In this document: positions 1 to 7,441 of the stretch, one piece after another | Layout: every line of letters begins with the position of its first letter | Numbering within the stretch: position 1 is the stretch's first letter | From: VXYK01 sp965221585 | Lineage (GTDB): Bacteria > Actinomycetota > Acidimicrobiia > Acidimicrobiales > Aldehydirespiratoraceae | DNA: 64,000 nucleotides | Reading direction: 5' to 3' | Assembly (NCBI GenBank): GCA_965221585.1 | Contig: OZ244898.1 | Span: 3,006,978 to 3,070,977 of the forward strand | Program-made: the position numbers and the translations under genes | The notes under the pieces: generated by a model | The model's database searches: none | What the model was told of the DNA's origin: nothing | What the model saw: only the letters and a program-made list of their open reading frames with translations

Positions 1-609
1 AACAATCTGAGCGGCCAAGCGCTCCTGTTCGGAACGGTCCGGTGTCGCCAACAAGGCTCGAGCATGTCCAGCACTCAGCTGACCCTCGATCAACAGGCGC
101 TGCACCATTGACGGAAGGTGCAACAACCTGAGCGTATTGGCAACAGCGGACCGCGACCGCCCCACCCGCCGCGCAACATCTTCCTGAGTCAAATCGAACT
201 CTTCGACGAGCTGTTGATAGGCCGCCGCCTCCTCGAGCGCGTTCAGATCCTGCCGATGCAGATTCTCAACAACTGCTGTCTCAAGCGAGGACTGGTCGTC
301 GGAAGTCCTGATGATCGCCGGGATGGCTGAGAGGTCGGCACGCTTCGCGGCGCGCCAGCGACGCTCCCCCGCGATCAACTCATACTGTCCCTCACTCAAC
401 TCTCGAACCACGATCGGTTGGATCACACCGATCTCGGTGATCGACCTGGACAACGAAGCCAGAGTCTCCTCATCGAAATGCTCACGAGGCTGGTTCGGGT
501 TGGGTACTACCTGTTTGATGTCGATCTCCTGATAGACACCGCTGTCAGCGGTGAAATCCGCTGGAATCAGCGAACTCAGACCTCTACCAAGTCCACTACG
601 CCGCGCCAT
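1..609 (-). CDS. parB: Chromosome-partitioning protein ParB (C-terminus cut by window edge)
   Basis: ParB is the CTP-dependent DNA clamp that loads at parS and, with ParA, segregates the origin region. Only the first 203 residues lie in the window. Reading the minus strand from the ATG at 609 gives a start MARRSGLGRGLSSLIP, typical of the family, then the CTP-binding motif GERRWRAAK near residue 81, the box ENLHRQDLN near residue 114, and a helix-turn-helix around GRSRSAVAN near residue 148. The start overlaps the end of parA by 14 bases, so the two are translationally coupled. Two perfect parS sites lie just upstream of parA, as expected for an autologous system. The C-terminal dimerisation domain is outside the window. 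Confidence 0.95.
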   Translation of the reverse strand, partial: MARRSGLGRGLSSLIPADFTADSGVYQEIDIKQVVPNPNQPREHFDEETLASLSRSITEIGVIQPIVVRELSEGQYELIAGERRWRAAKRADLSAIPAIIRTSDDQSSLETAVVENLHRQDLNALEEAAAYQQLVEEFDLTQEDVARRVGRSRSAVANTLRLLHLPSMVQRLLIEGQLSAGHARALLATPDRSEQERLAAQIV

Positions 610-1372
610 CAAGGACCTCCTTAGCTAGAGTGCGATAAGCGGTCGCCGCACGCGACCCGGGATCAAAAACCGAGATCGGCAAGCCGAAACTCGGTGCTTC
701 GCTCAAACGGACCGCCCGAGGTATCACCTGTCGACACACCTTGTCTCCAAAGTGACCCCGCACCTCCTCAGACACCTGCTTCGACAGTTTCGTCCGCGCA
801 TCAACCATCCCAAGCACAATCGTGCTGAGATGGAGATCCGGATTGAGATTGCGCGTCACCAGGTCAATATTCCGGATCAGAAGGCCGAGGCCCTCCAAAG
901 CGTAATACTCGGCCTGAACGGGCACGAGCACCTCGTTCGCCGCCGTCAACCCGTTGATCGTCAACAGGCCCAGCGAGGGGGGACAGTCGATGAACACGAT
1001 GTCGTATTCGTCTGCAACGTCCTCAAGGGCGATCTTCAGCTTCCGCTCGCGGTTCATGGCTGGAACCAACTCGATTTCCGCGCCCGCAAGATCCAGGCTC
1101 GAGGGGACGATGTAGAGATTCTTGACCGAGACCGGCTCGATCACATCCTCCAGAGGGACATCCTCGAGCAGCACATCGTAAAGAGAGTGATCGACCATAC
1201 GCGAATCAATGCCGAGGCCTCTCGTCGCATTCGCCTGGGGGTCGAGATCGACAATGAGCACACGCTGATCAAGCTGTGCCAAACAGGCCGCGAGATTTAT
1301 GGTCGTCGTGGTTTTCCCAACCCCGCCTTTCTGGTTGGCGACAGCGAATACCCTCGGGTTGGGTCGAGTCAC
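596..1372 (-). CDS. parA: Chromosome-partitioning ATPase ParA (Soj-like)
   Basis: A deviant Walker-type ATPase that binds DNA non-specifically and works with ParB to move origins apart. The deviant Walker A motif KGGVGKTT follows the N-terminus directly, and the Walker B region FIDCPPSLGLLT is near residue 130. I chose the GTG at 1372 (258 aa, starting MTRPNPRVFAVANQKGG) because an AAGGGAG-like ribosome site sits about 7 bases upstream and the length is then typical. An ATG at 1435 would add 21 residues but has a ribosome site touching the start codon. It sits downstream of the two parS sites and overlaps parB by 14 bases. Confidence 0.93.
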   Translation of the reverse strand: MTRPNPRVFAVANQKGGVGKTTTTINLAACLAQLDQRVLIVDLDPQANATRGLGIDSRMVDHSLYDVLLEDVPLEDVIEPVSVKNLYIVPSSLDLAGAEIELVPAMNRERKLKIALEDVADEYDIVFIDCPPSLGLLTINGLTAANEVLVPVQAEYYALEGLGLLIRNIDLVTRNLNPDLHLSTIVLGMVDARTKLSKQVSEEVRGHFGDKVCRQVIPRAVRLSEAPSFGLPISVFDPGSRAATAYRTLAKEVLDGAA

Positions 1373-1451
1373 GAAACCAACTCCCTTCTTCAGAGCCTCA
1401 ATATCTTCGGTCAGTGAACTGACAAGGTCAAGCATCCTCTACAAAAGTCTG

Positions 1452-1467
1452 TGTTTCACGTGAAACA
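1452..1467. promoter_or_regulatory. parS site 1 (perfect 16-bp palindrome)
   Basis: TGTTTCACGTGAAACA is a perfect match to the universal bacterial parS consensus, the loading site for ParB. It lies upstream of parA, about 6 kb from the dnaA region. Confidence 0.95.
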
Positions 1468-1488
1468 CGCGTAGGGGAGTCGCAGATG

Positions 1489-1504
1489 CGTTTCACGTGA
1501 AACG
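1489..1504. promoter_or_regulatory. parS site 2 (14-bp core exact)
   Basis: CGTTTCACGTGAAACG carries the exact 14-bp parS core; only the outermost base pair differs from site 1, and it is still palindromic. Its centre is 37 bp from the centre of the first site, so two ParB clamps could load side by side. Confidence 0.93.
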
Positions 1505-1511
1505 CTTTGCT

Positions 1512-1542
1512 TCCCGCTCTTGTTCACTGCGTTCACGGGCCG
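1512..1542 (-). repeat. Dispersed 31-bp repeat, copy 1 (reverse orientation)
   Basis: These 31 bases are identical, in reverse complement, to positions 19284-19314. Both copies are non-coding: this one lies between rsmG and the parS sites. The core on the reverse strand reads GTGAACGCAGTGAAC and is followed by AAGAGCGGGA. A perfect 31-base identity between unrelated intergenic regions is not expected by chance. Confidence 0.75.
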
Positions 1543-1601
1543 CTCGGGCCACGGCCTCGTTCGACGTGATCCCGTGCGGGATCCATTCGCTCGGCCTCTG
1601 G

Positions 1602-2231
1602 TCAGAAGATCGGCGATCGGCGGCGGGCTGGCTCGCGGCGGGGGAATCGTTCGCTAAGCGAGCCGGCTGTCCGCTGCACCCGCAGGAACCCTCCTGAATC
1701 AGTCTCCCACCGTTCAACGACCGAAGCTGCCAAAGGCGAAAGGTCGGCCGCCATCCAAGTGTCGGCGGTACCGTCTGACACTGACACCACCAGCGAGCCG
1801 CCTTCAGCAAGCAACGGAAGTCCGCACTCTGCGACCTCGCTCGGAGGCCCGAACAGGCGTGCTACGACAAGATCGTTGGTTTCACGCCAGTTGGGGTCAT
1901 GCGCATAGTCGTCGGCGCGTCCATGCACCACTTCGACCCGACCGTCCAAACCTGCTGCCCGGACCGCCGCGAGCGCAGTCTCGCAACGGCGTGAGCTGGA
2001 GTCCAACAGTCGCCACGTGGTTTCCGGATGCCGAATCGCGAGCAGTACGCCCGGAATGCCCACACCAGTACCCAGATCAACGCAGCGTGCGCCACCTTTC
2101 AGGCTTGTCTGGGACGAGATATAGCCTTCTGCGTGCGCTCGGAGCGCCTCAATCGAGACCGAGCCGAGTGATCCTGCAGCTCGTGCCGATTCCCAGACTG
2201 CTTCCAGTGCCTCGTATTGCGAATCCGCCAC
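1602..2231 (-). CDS. rsmG: 16S rRNA (guanine-527-N7) methyltransferase RsmG/GidB
   Basis: Methylates G527 of 16S rRNA using S-adenosylmethionine; loss in relatives gives low-level streptomycin resistance. The 209-residue protein has the Rossmann-type SAM motif CVDLGTGVGIPGVLLA near residue 50, followed by the family's RLLDSSSRRCE strand and helix near residue 75. It starts at a GTG. The position between parA and jag is the conserved actinobacterial order, with a gap of 15 bases to jag. The C-terminus is Arg-rich and somewhat diverged, so assignment rests on the SAM motif plus synteny. Confidence 0.88.
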   Translation of the reverse strand: MADSQYEALEAVWESARAAGSLGSVSIEALRAHAEGYISSQTSLKGGARCVDLGTGVGIPGVLLAIRHPETTWRLLDSSSRRCETALAAVRAAGLDGRVEVVHGRADDYAHDPNWRETNDLVVARLFGPPSEVAECGLPLLAEGGSLVVSVSDGTADTWMAADLSPLAASVVERWETDSGGFLRVQRTAGSLSERFPRREPARRRSPIF

Positions 2232-2246
2232 AAGCCCGTGACTGCC

Positions 2247-3209
2247 CTAGTCTCCCGCAGGAGCGATCACCACGTAGCGGCGAGGATCTTCCCCTTCAGA
2301 GAGCGTCTTGACACCCTCCGTCCCGTCGACGGCGTCGTGAACCACCTTGCGATCCGCTGCATTCATCGGCTCGAGGGATCGGGGGACGCCCGAGTTCTGT
2401 ACTTCGGCCGCCTGGTCACGGGCGAACCGAACCAAGGCCGCGTTCCGTCGAGCAATCACACCGCCCACGTCAACTCGAACTCTGCCATTGCGAGCGCTGC
2501 CCGCACGGCGCTGCAAAAAAGTCCGAACAAGATCATCGATAGCACCCGCGGTCACGCCACGGTGACCAACCATCCGCCCCAGATCGTCGCCACTTACCGT
2601 GATCCGGATCTCGTCGGTTCCGATATTCTCCCTCTGGAAGTCAACGGTCGTGCCGAACCGCTCCGCCAAGCCTTTGACGAACTCTTCAGCGAGGTCCGCC
2701 TGCTGGGGTAACGGCATCATTTCCTGGTCATCATTCACGGTTCCTGCCTTCTTCTTGGTGGTATTCGGTTTCTTGGGACTATCCGGTTTCTTCGACGCAT
2801 CCGGCTTCTGTTTGCGCTGCTCCGCCTTCTGATCTGGAGAAGGCCGGTCGTCGGAGCTCTTCTCGGAGGCCGTTGTATTCTTCGAGCTCCGGGAGCCCTT
2901 CGAATTCTGAGCACTGCCAGATTCGCCTCGACCTGGATCCTGCTTGCGATTCCCGCCGTTGCGACTACTCTGGGTCTGGCGACCACGCCGGTTGCCACGA
3001 TCACGTCGATTGCGGTTCTCCTTGGACCGGGGGGTGGTGGGACGAACCCGGGCCCTCACTCGCGCCGGTTCCTTGATCCGGCCGAACACCCCCGTCTTGA
3101 CGTCGCTCAGGACATCGAACTCCGCGTCGTCTTCGTGAACACCGAGCCGATCCAAGGCGTGTTCCTTAGCGAGATCGATCGATTCGCCGATGCTCTCTAC
3201 CCATTCCAT
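2247..3209 (-). CDS. jag: Jag/KhpB-type RNA-binding protein (Jag_N, KH, R3H domains)
   Basis: An RNA-binding partner found next to yidC in most Gram-positives, implicated in cell elongation and division control. The 320-residue protein shows an N-terminal Jag_N domain (residues 1 to about 55, with VKTGVFGRIKEPARVRARV), a long low-complexity linker rich in Lys, Arg, Ser and Asn (about 56-170), a KH domain with the loop GRMVGHRG near residue 212, and a C-terminal R3H domain containing RNAALVRFARDQA. A clear AGGAG ribosome site precedes the ATG. The basic linker is long for the family, as is usual in actinobacteria. Confidence 0.92.
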   Translation of the reverse strand: MEWVESIGESIDLAKEHALDRLGVHEDDAEFDVLSDVKTGVFGRIKEPARVRARVRPTTPRSKENRNRRDRGNRRGRQTQSSRNGGNRKQDPGRGESGSAQNSKGSRSSKNTTASEKSSDDRPSPDQKAEQRKQKPDASKKPDSPKKPNTTKKKAGTVNDDQEMMPLPQQADLAEEFVKGLAERFGTTVDFQRENIGTDEIRITVSGDDLGRMVGHRGVTAGAIDDLVRTFLQRRAGSARNGRVRVDVGGVIARRNAALVRFARDQAAEVQNSGVPRSLEPMNAADRKVVHDAVDGTEGVKTLSEGEDPRRYVVIAPAGD

Positions 3210-3270
3210 CGCTGCTCCTTTTGCCTTTGCGCTGCCAACTCAATCGAGTCCCGCCAATGAGAGCCGGCCG

Positions 3271-4545
3271 CTACTTCTTTCGTTTCTTGTGTTGTGGAGA
3301 ACCTGGTTCGGTCGTCCGACCAGACCCTCGATGGTGCCGAGTCGGCGCATTTCCCGTCCGACCCGCACCGGTGCGTTTAGGTTTCTGGCTATCCGATGTC
3401 GACTTGTCGGCAGCCTTGGCCCGCGAGCCCTTGGCAGCCTGCCGATCACCATCCTTGCTGCCGCGCGACCCCTTGGCACCTTGTTTGGCACCTTGCTGGC
3501 CACGATTCTTGTTGCTGCGGGACCGGCTCGATGCAGCCTGCCGAGGCGGCGGCTTCTTACCCTTCTTCTTGGAATACGTGCCATCGCGCTTCGGTGTCGG
3601 CACGCCCTTGGGGGCAGTGGTGCGCCCGCCCGACGCGGCGTGCTCATCCTCGGCGTTCTTCATCTCCTCGCGTCTCTTGGCCACCAACGCCCCCGGGCTG
3701 TCCTCACCGCGATAGAGACTTCGAGTGATATAGGCCTGCTGTCCGATCCGATAGAGGTTCGACACCACGAAGTAAACGACCAGCGCCGCCGGCATCGTAA
3801 AGCTGAACACAGGCAGCATGTAGGGGAGGATCTTCATCAGCATCTGCTGCTGCGGAGGCAGAGCCGAAGCGCTCCTATTTTGAATCTGGCGCTGCTGAAA
3901 AATGCTTGATACCAGCACAATCAGGATCAAGATGATGTAGGGGACACCCGATATCAGACTGTCGCCGAGAACATCCTGAGCGCTTCTCGACAGGTCCATG
4001 CCCCAAGACACCATCTCGGTCGGCCGATCCGCCAGAGGCGTTGCACCGTCTCCGGCAAGTCGCCGATAGAGGTCGCTGTCGGTCGGAAGATTCTGTGGCA
4101 GGAACGGTCGATCTCTCGACCCGAAAGTTGTGGTGTCCAGCCCCACACCAGAAGAGATCCGACCACTGGTCCATCCGAACTGATTGCCGAAGTTGGTCGC
4201 CCGGCTGGTCAAACCCTGAACGACGCGGAACAACACCAGAAAGAGCGGCATCTGGACCAGCAGCGGCAGACAACCCCCAAACATCGAGATGCCGTGCTCC
4301 TGCTGGAACGCCATCATCTCTTCGTTCAGCTTCTGGCGGTCACCGCGGTTACGGTTCTGAATCGCTTTCAACTCAGGTTGGTAACGCTGCATCTGCAGCA
4401 TCGACTTCGTGCCCTTGAGCGTCAACGGGGTGACGATGACCATCACCACCAACGTGAGCCCAGCAACAGCCATCCCGTACGAGGGCCACAGCTGATAGCA
4501 GAACGCGAGAACCTCGCCGATCAAGTCGAATATCACATCGAACAT
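3271..4545 (-). CDS. yidC: Membrane protein insertase YidC/OxaA
   Basis: Inserts membrane proteins with or without SecYEG. The 424-residue protein has hydrophobic segments at about 10-40, 86-112, 195-217 and 238-263, with family motifs GGCLPLLVQMPLF near residue 90 and FSFTMPAALVVYFVVSNLY near residue 248. The extra hydrophilic insert at about 113-190 matches actinobacterial YidC. The C-terminal 130 residues are very rich in Lys, Arg and Gly, a ribosome-binding-type tail. An AAGGGAG ribosome site precedes the ATG. It overlaps yidD by 13 bases. Confidence 0.96.
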   Translation of the reverse strand: MFDVIFDLIGEVLAFCYQLWPSYGMAVAGLTLVVMVIVTPLTLKGTKSMLQMQRYQPELKAIQNRNRGDRQKLNEEMMAFQQEHGISMFGGCLPLLVQMPLFLVLFRVVQGLTSRATNFGNQFGWTSGRISSGVGLDTTTFGSRDRPFLPQNLPTDSDLYRRLAGDGATPLADRPTEMVSWGMDLSRSAQDVLGDSLISGVPYIILILIVLVSSIFQQRQIQNRSASALPPQQQMLMKILPYMLPVFSFTMPAALVVYFVVSNLYRIGQQAYITRSLYRGEDSPGALVAKRREEMKNAEDEHAASGGRTTAPKGVPTPKRDGTYSKKKGKKPPPRQAASSRSRSNKNRGQQGAKQGAKGSRGSKDGDRQAAKGSRAKAADKSTSDSQKPKRTGAGRTGNAPTRHHRGSGRTTEPGSPQHKKRKK

Positions 4546-4808
4546 CGCGGCTCCCTTGCAACGGGCGGCTCCCCGGTCACAGGCACCGGGTCATACCCGG
4601 AAGTGCCCCAAGGATGACAACGACAGACCCGACGCGTCGCCAGCCAAGAGCCCCGGACCGCCCCGTGGGACTCGATCGCCTCGATCGCATACGTCGAGCA
4701 CCCAGGCACATGCCGACAAGGCGAAATCCGACCAGCGGTGAGCTGCTGGTACACCCCCAGCAACGCGGTGAGCGAACGTGCCACCGGGCCCGACCGTCCG
4801 GCACTCAT
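4533..4808 (-). CDS. yidD: Membrane-insertion efficiency factor YidD
   Basis: A small membrane-associated protein that helps YidC-dependent insertion. The 91 residues contain the family signature CRHVPGCSTYAIEAIESHG, then RRVCRCHPWGTSGYDPVP, which together carry the conserved cysteines and the DPVP end motif. The start codon overlaps the rnpA stop (ATGA), and its end overlaps yidC, so the three genes are coupled. Confidence 0.95.
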   Translation of the reverse strand: MSAGRSGPVARSLTALLGVYQQLTAGRISPCRHVPGCSTYAIEAIESHGAVRGSWLATRRVCRCHPWGTSGYDPVPVTGEPPVAREPRCSM

Positions 4809-5164
4809 GAACCCGCCCCCGACATCACGGTCTCACGCAGGAGCCCATCGACCGTACTTCTGAGCTCGGCTCCGGACCAGTGTTCAACCGACGAGGTGAC
4901 CCTGAAAAGGTAGTCCCCCGGAGGCAGCAGCGACGGCGTCTCGCGGGAGATGTCGCGCAGAACCGCTCGCACGCGACGACGGATTCTGTTGCGCTGGACA
5001 GCATTTCCCACTGTGCGTGAGATTGCGAACCCAATTCTCGCGCTCTGCGTAGGATCATGTGCGGGCGCGGGCCGTGAAACCAGTCGAAGCGGACCTCGAC
5101 CGCGACGCACTCCCTCCGCTCGTAAACGTTCGAAGGAGCGACGACCAGACAGCGCCTCAATCAC
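4805..5164 (-). CDS. rnpA: Ribonuclease P protein component RnpA
   Basis: The protein subunit of RNase P, which processes tRNA 5' ends. I place the start at the GTG at 5164, which overlaps the rpmH stop as GTGA and gives 119 residues, the usual size. A longer reading frame runs on through rpmH in another frame but is not needed. The signature RNRIRRRVRAVLRD lies near residue 55, preceded by IGFAISRTVGNAVQ, both diagnostic of RnpA. The ATGA overlap with yidD continues the coupled chain. Confidence 0.94.
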   Translation of the reverse strand: MIEALSGRRSFERLRAEGVRRGRGPLRLVSRPAPAHDPTQSARIGFAISRTVGNAVQRNRIRRRVRAVLRDISRETPSLLPPGDYLFRVTSSVEHWSGAELRSTVDGLLRETVMSGAGS

Positions 5165-5295
5165 GCGGAGAGCCGCGTCCGCTTCTTCTGGCGGCGCCGG
5201 GTGATCACTGCACGCCCCCCACGAGTGCTCATGCGAGCACGAAAACCATGCTTCACATTTCGCTTGCGCACATTCGGTTGATAGGTCCGCTTCAT
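5161..5295 (-). CDS. rpmH: 50S ribosomal protein L34
   Basis: The 44-residue protein begins MKRTYQPNVRKRNVKHGFRA and ends KKRTRLSA, an unmistakable L34. The ribosome site on the minus strand (GGAGG, about 5 bases upstream of the ATG at 5295) is good. It is the first gene of the minus-strand chain leaving the origin region, so the promoter must lie in the intergenic region beyond 5296. Confidence 0.98.
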   Translation of the reverse strand: MKRTYQPNVRKRNVKHGFRARMSTRGGRAVITRRRQKKRTRLSA

Positions 5296-5728
5296 AGTTC
5301 CTCCACAAGGCACCCGCAGAAGAGTGCGGCCGTGCCAAAGGCCGGGTCCTCTCCGAACCCGACAAAGTTCTCCGATCACAGTAGGGTTGCAAGGCTACAG
5401 CGACAACCGCGCAAATCGGTCTGAGAACCACGCCGGCATGCCCCCTGATGCGTTGCCGAGGGCGCGCCGCAACAGCAGCGAAGGCACCTCCGACTCCCGA
5501 AAATCAGCTGTAGATCACAAACCACAATAATGGGATTTGTGCCTCAACAAATGTAACACAAATGTAATTTGTTGCTCTTATGTCCCGTGAACAGGCACGA
5601 TGAAAAGACCCCCGAGTTCAAGTTGCAGAGACCGTGAAGGTTGCTAAGTTCACCCCCTACCACGGTTAGGTTGCCTCGCCGACAAGCGACACACTCGCAG
5701 GTCACTGTTGACGCCTTTACCAAGCTTT
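5296..5728. other. rpmH-dnaA intergenic region with AT-rich tract (origin-proximal)
   Basis: This 433-base stretch holds divergent promoters for rpmH and dnaA and no convincing gene. Bases 5515-5585 are strikingly AT-rich for this genome and contain near-repeats around AACAAATGTAAC and ACAAATGTAATTTG, a possible DNA-unwinding element. TGTAGATCA at 5509-5517 matches 7 of 9 bases of the TGTGGATAA DnaA box and recurs exactly at 7221-7229. No strong consensus DnaA box occurs before 5738. Confidence 0.6.
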
Positions 5729-7174
5729 ATGAATCAGTCGTCCACACCTGTGGACAATTCTGTGGAGAGTCAATTGAACAACAACGAGGCAGACGTAGCG
5801 ACCGGCTTGTGGAGTTCCTGCGCAGAGAGTATCCGTGCCCAAGTAAGCGACGCCGTCTGGCACACAACCTTCAGCGGCGCCAGAGCAGCGGCGTTCGATG
5901 GGGGAGAACTGGTCATCGTCGTCCCCAACGGCCTGCAGAAGGAACGCATCGAGGGCAGATACCTCGGACTCGTGCAGCACGCGATCAAAGAAAGCCACGC
6001 CGACGCATCCGTCCGCGTGGAGATCGACACGGACGGAACCAAGGAGATCTTCGACATCCCGTTCGCCGACCTAACCGGCCCGGTCGAGTATCAGCCCACG
6101 TCAGAGGTGATTTCTGAAACCATCCCCGAGGAATCACCCGAGGCGCGGACCGAACTGGAGGACAAGTTCACCTTCGAGCACTTCGTCATCGGCCCCTCGA
6201 ACCACTTCGCGCACGCAGCCGCCCTGTCGGTAGCAGAGACACCGGCCGCGGGGTACAACCCCCTGTTCATCCACGGCGACTCCGGACTCGGCAAAACCCA
6301 CCTGCTGCGCGGCATCGCCCACTACGTCCGAAGCCACTACTCGCACTACAGGGTCCGCTACGTCTCCACCGAGACGTTCCTCAACGAATTCGTGCAAGCA
6401 ATCCGCACCAACACCCAGCCCGAATTCAAACGTCGCTACCGCACCAACGACGTCCTGCTCATCGACGACATCCAGTTCATGGAAGGCAAAGAAGGCCTTC
6501 AAGAAGAGTTCTTCCACACCTTCAACGAACTGCACCAGAACAACAAGCAGATCGTGCTCTCATCGGACCGCACCCCCGACGCGATGCCGACCCTCGAGGA
6601 ACGCCTCCGGAACCGCTTCAAATCGGGACTGACCACAGACATCCAGCGCCCCGACCTCGAAACCCGACTCGCCATCCTCCGCAAGAAAGCCGAGTCGCGG
6701 ACAATCGAAATTCCCAACGACGTCTTCACCTTCATCGCCGAGAACATCACCCAGTCGATCCGCGAACTCGAAGGCGCACTCATCAAAGTAACCGCCTACG
6801 CCAGCCTCACCCGCCAACCACTCGACATGCGGCTCGCCAGCTTCGTACTCGCCGACCTGATCAACAACTCCCAGAAACCACCAGTCACCCCGGCACGCAT
6901 CATCGAACTCACCGCAGAGATGTTCAACTTCGAAGTCGACCAGATCACCGGAGGAAGCCGCCGCCGGCCACTCGTCGACGCACGCCAGGTCGCAATGTAC
7001 GTCGTCCGCAACATGACCGACCTCAGCTTCCCCGACATCGGCCGCGCCTTCGGAGACCGCGACCACACCACGGTCATGCACGCCGTTCGCAAGATCGAAG
7101 CCCGGATGGGCGAACGCCAACAGATCTTCGACAAGGTCACCGAACTCCAACGTCGGCTCAACGACCCACCGTGA
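5729..7174 (+). CDS. dnaA: Chromosomal replication initiator protein DnaA
   Basis: Binds DnaA boxes and opens the origin. From the ATG at 5729 it has 481 residues: domain I starting LWSSCAESIRAQVSDAVW, a short acidic domain II, the AAA+ core with Walker A GDSGLGKTH and Walker B LLIDDIQF, and domain IV with the DnaA signature GDRDHTTVMHAVRKIE. The start is uncertain: no ribosome site precedes 5729 (or the in-frame TTG at 5708), whereas a TTG at 5774 follows a GGAGAG with 4-base spacing and would place the three DnaA-box-like sites upstream of the gene. The following intergenic region is the probable oriC. Confidence 0.97.
   Translation: MNQSSTPVDNSVESQLNNNEADVATGLWSSCAESIRAQVSDAVWHTTFSGARAAAFDGGELVIVVPNGLQKERIEGRYLGLVQHAIKESHADASVRVEIDTDGTKEIFDIPFADLTGPVEYQPTSEVISETIPEESPEARTELEDKFTFEHFVIGPSNHFAHAAALSVAETPAAGYNPLFIHGDSGLGKTHLLRGIAHYVRSHYSHYRVRYVSTETFLNEFVQAIRTNTQPEFKRRYRTNDVLLIDDIQFMEGKEGLQEEFFHTFNELHQNNKQIVLSSDRTPDAMPTLEERLRNRFKSGLTTDIQRPDLETRLAILRKKAESRTIEIPNDVFTFIAENITQSIRELEGALIKVTAYASLTRQPLDMRLASFVLADLINNSQKPPVTPARIIELTAEMFNFEVDQITGGSRRRPLVDARQVAMYVVRNMTDLSFPDIGRAFGDRDHTTVMHAVRKIEARMGERQQIFDKVTELQRRLNDPP
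5738..5769. promoter_or_regulatory. Cluster of three DnaA-box-like sites at the 5' end of dnaA
   Basis: TCGTCCACA (5738-5746, 8 of 9 to the actinobacterial box TTGTCCACA), TGTGGACAA (5749-5757, exact box on the minus strand) and TGTGGAGAG (5761-5769, 7 of 9) lie within 32 bases. They overlap the first codons of dnaA if it starts at 5729, or lie just upstream if it starts at 5774. Autoregulation by DnaA is the simplest reading. Confidence 0.65.
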
Positions 7175-7441
7175 AACAACCCGCCGCAGGCTCGGCGCAG
7201 TTCACACCCGGTGAAAAAGCTGTAGATCACCTGTGCAACAGCAGTGGGCCACAACTGGACAAACCCCGCGATACCCACACCCGAAACTCGAGCACAACCA
7301 AGGCTGTGAACCCACCGGAACAACCTGTGCAACCAGAAACCGCTGAAACACAAGGCAAACTGACAACCATCCACAATCCACAACACCTATGGACTCCTAC
7401 CAGAATGGATATCCATACAACTCAGGAGAAGTAACCGCACA
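7175..7441. other. Probable oriC (dnaA-dnaN intergenic region)
   Basis: In actinobacteria oriC normally lies between dnaA and dnaN. This 267-base region has several degenerate DnaA-box-like 9-mers: TGTAGATCA (7221-7229), TGTGCAACA (7232-7240), ACTGGACAA (7254-7262), TGTGCAACC (7326-7334), CCATCCACA (7367-7375) and CAATCCACA (7374-7382). None is a perfect consensus, but the density on both strands is high and there is no coding potential. The dnaN ribosome site AGGAG is at 7424-7428. Confidence 0.6.

Noticed and set aside
4805..5431. 208-residue version of rnpA
   Set aside because: The extra N-terminal residues come from rpmH and its upstream region in another frame; the GTG overlap at 5164 gives a normal RnpA.
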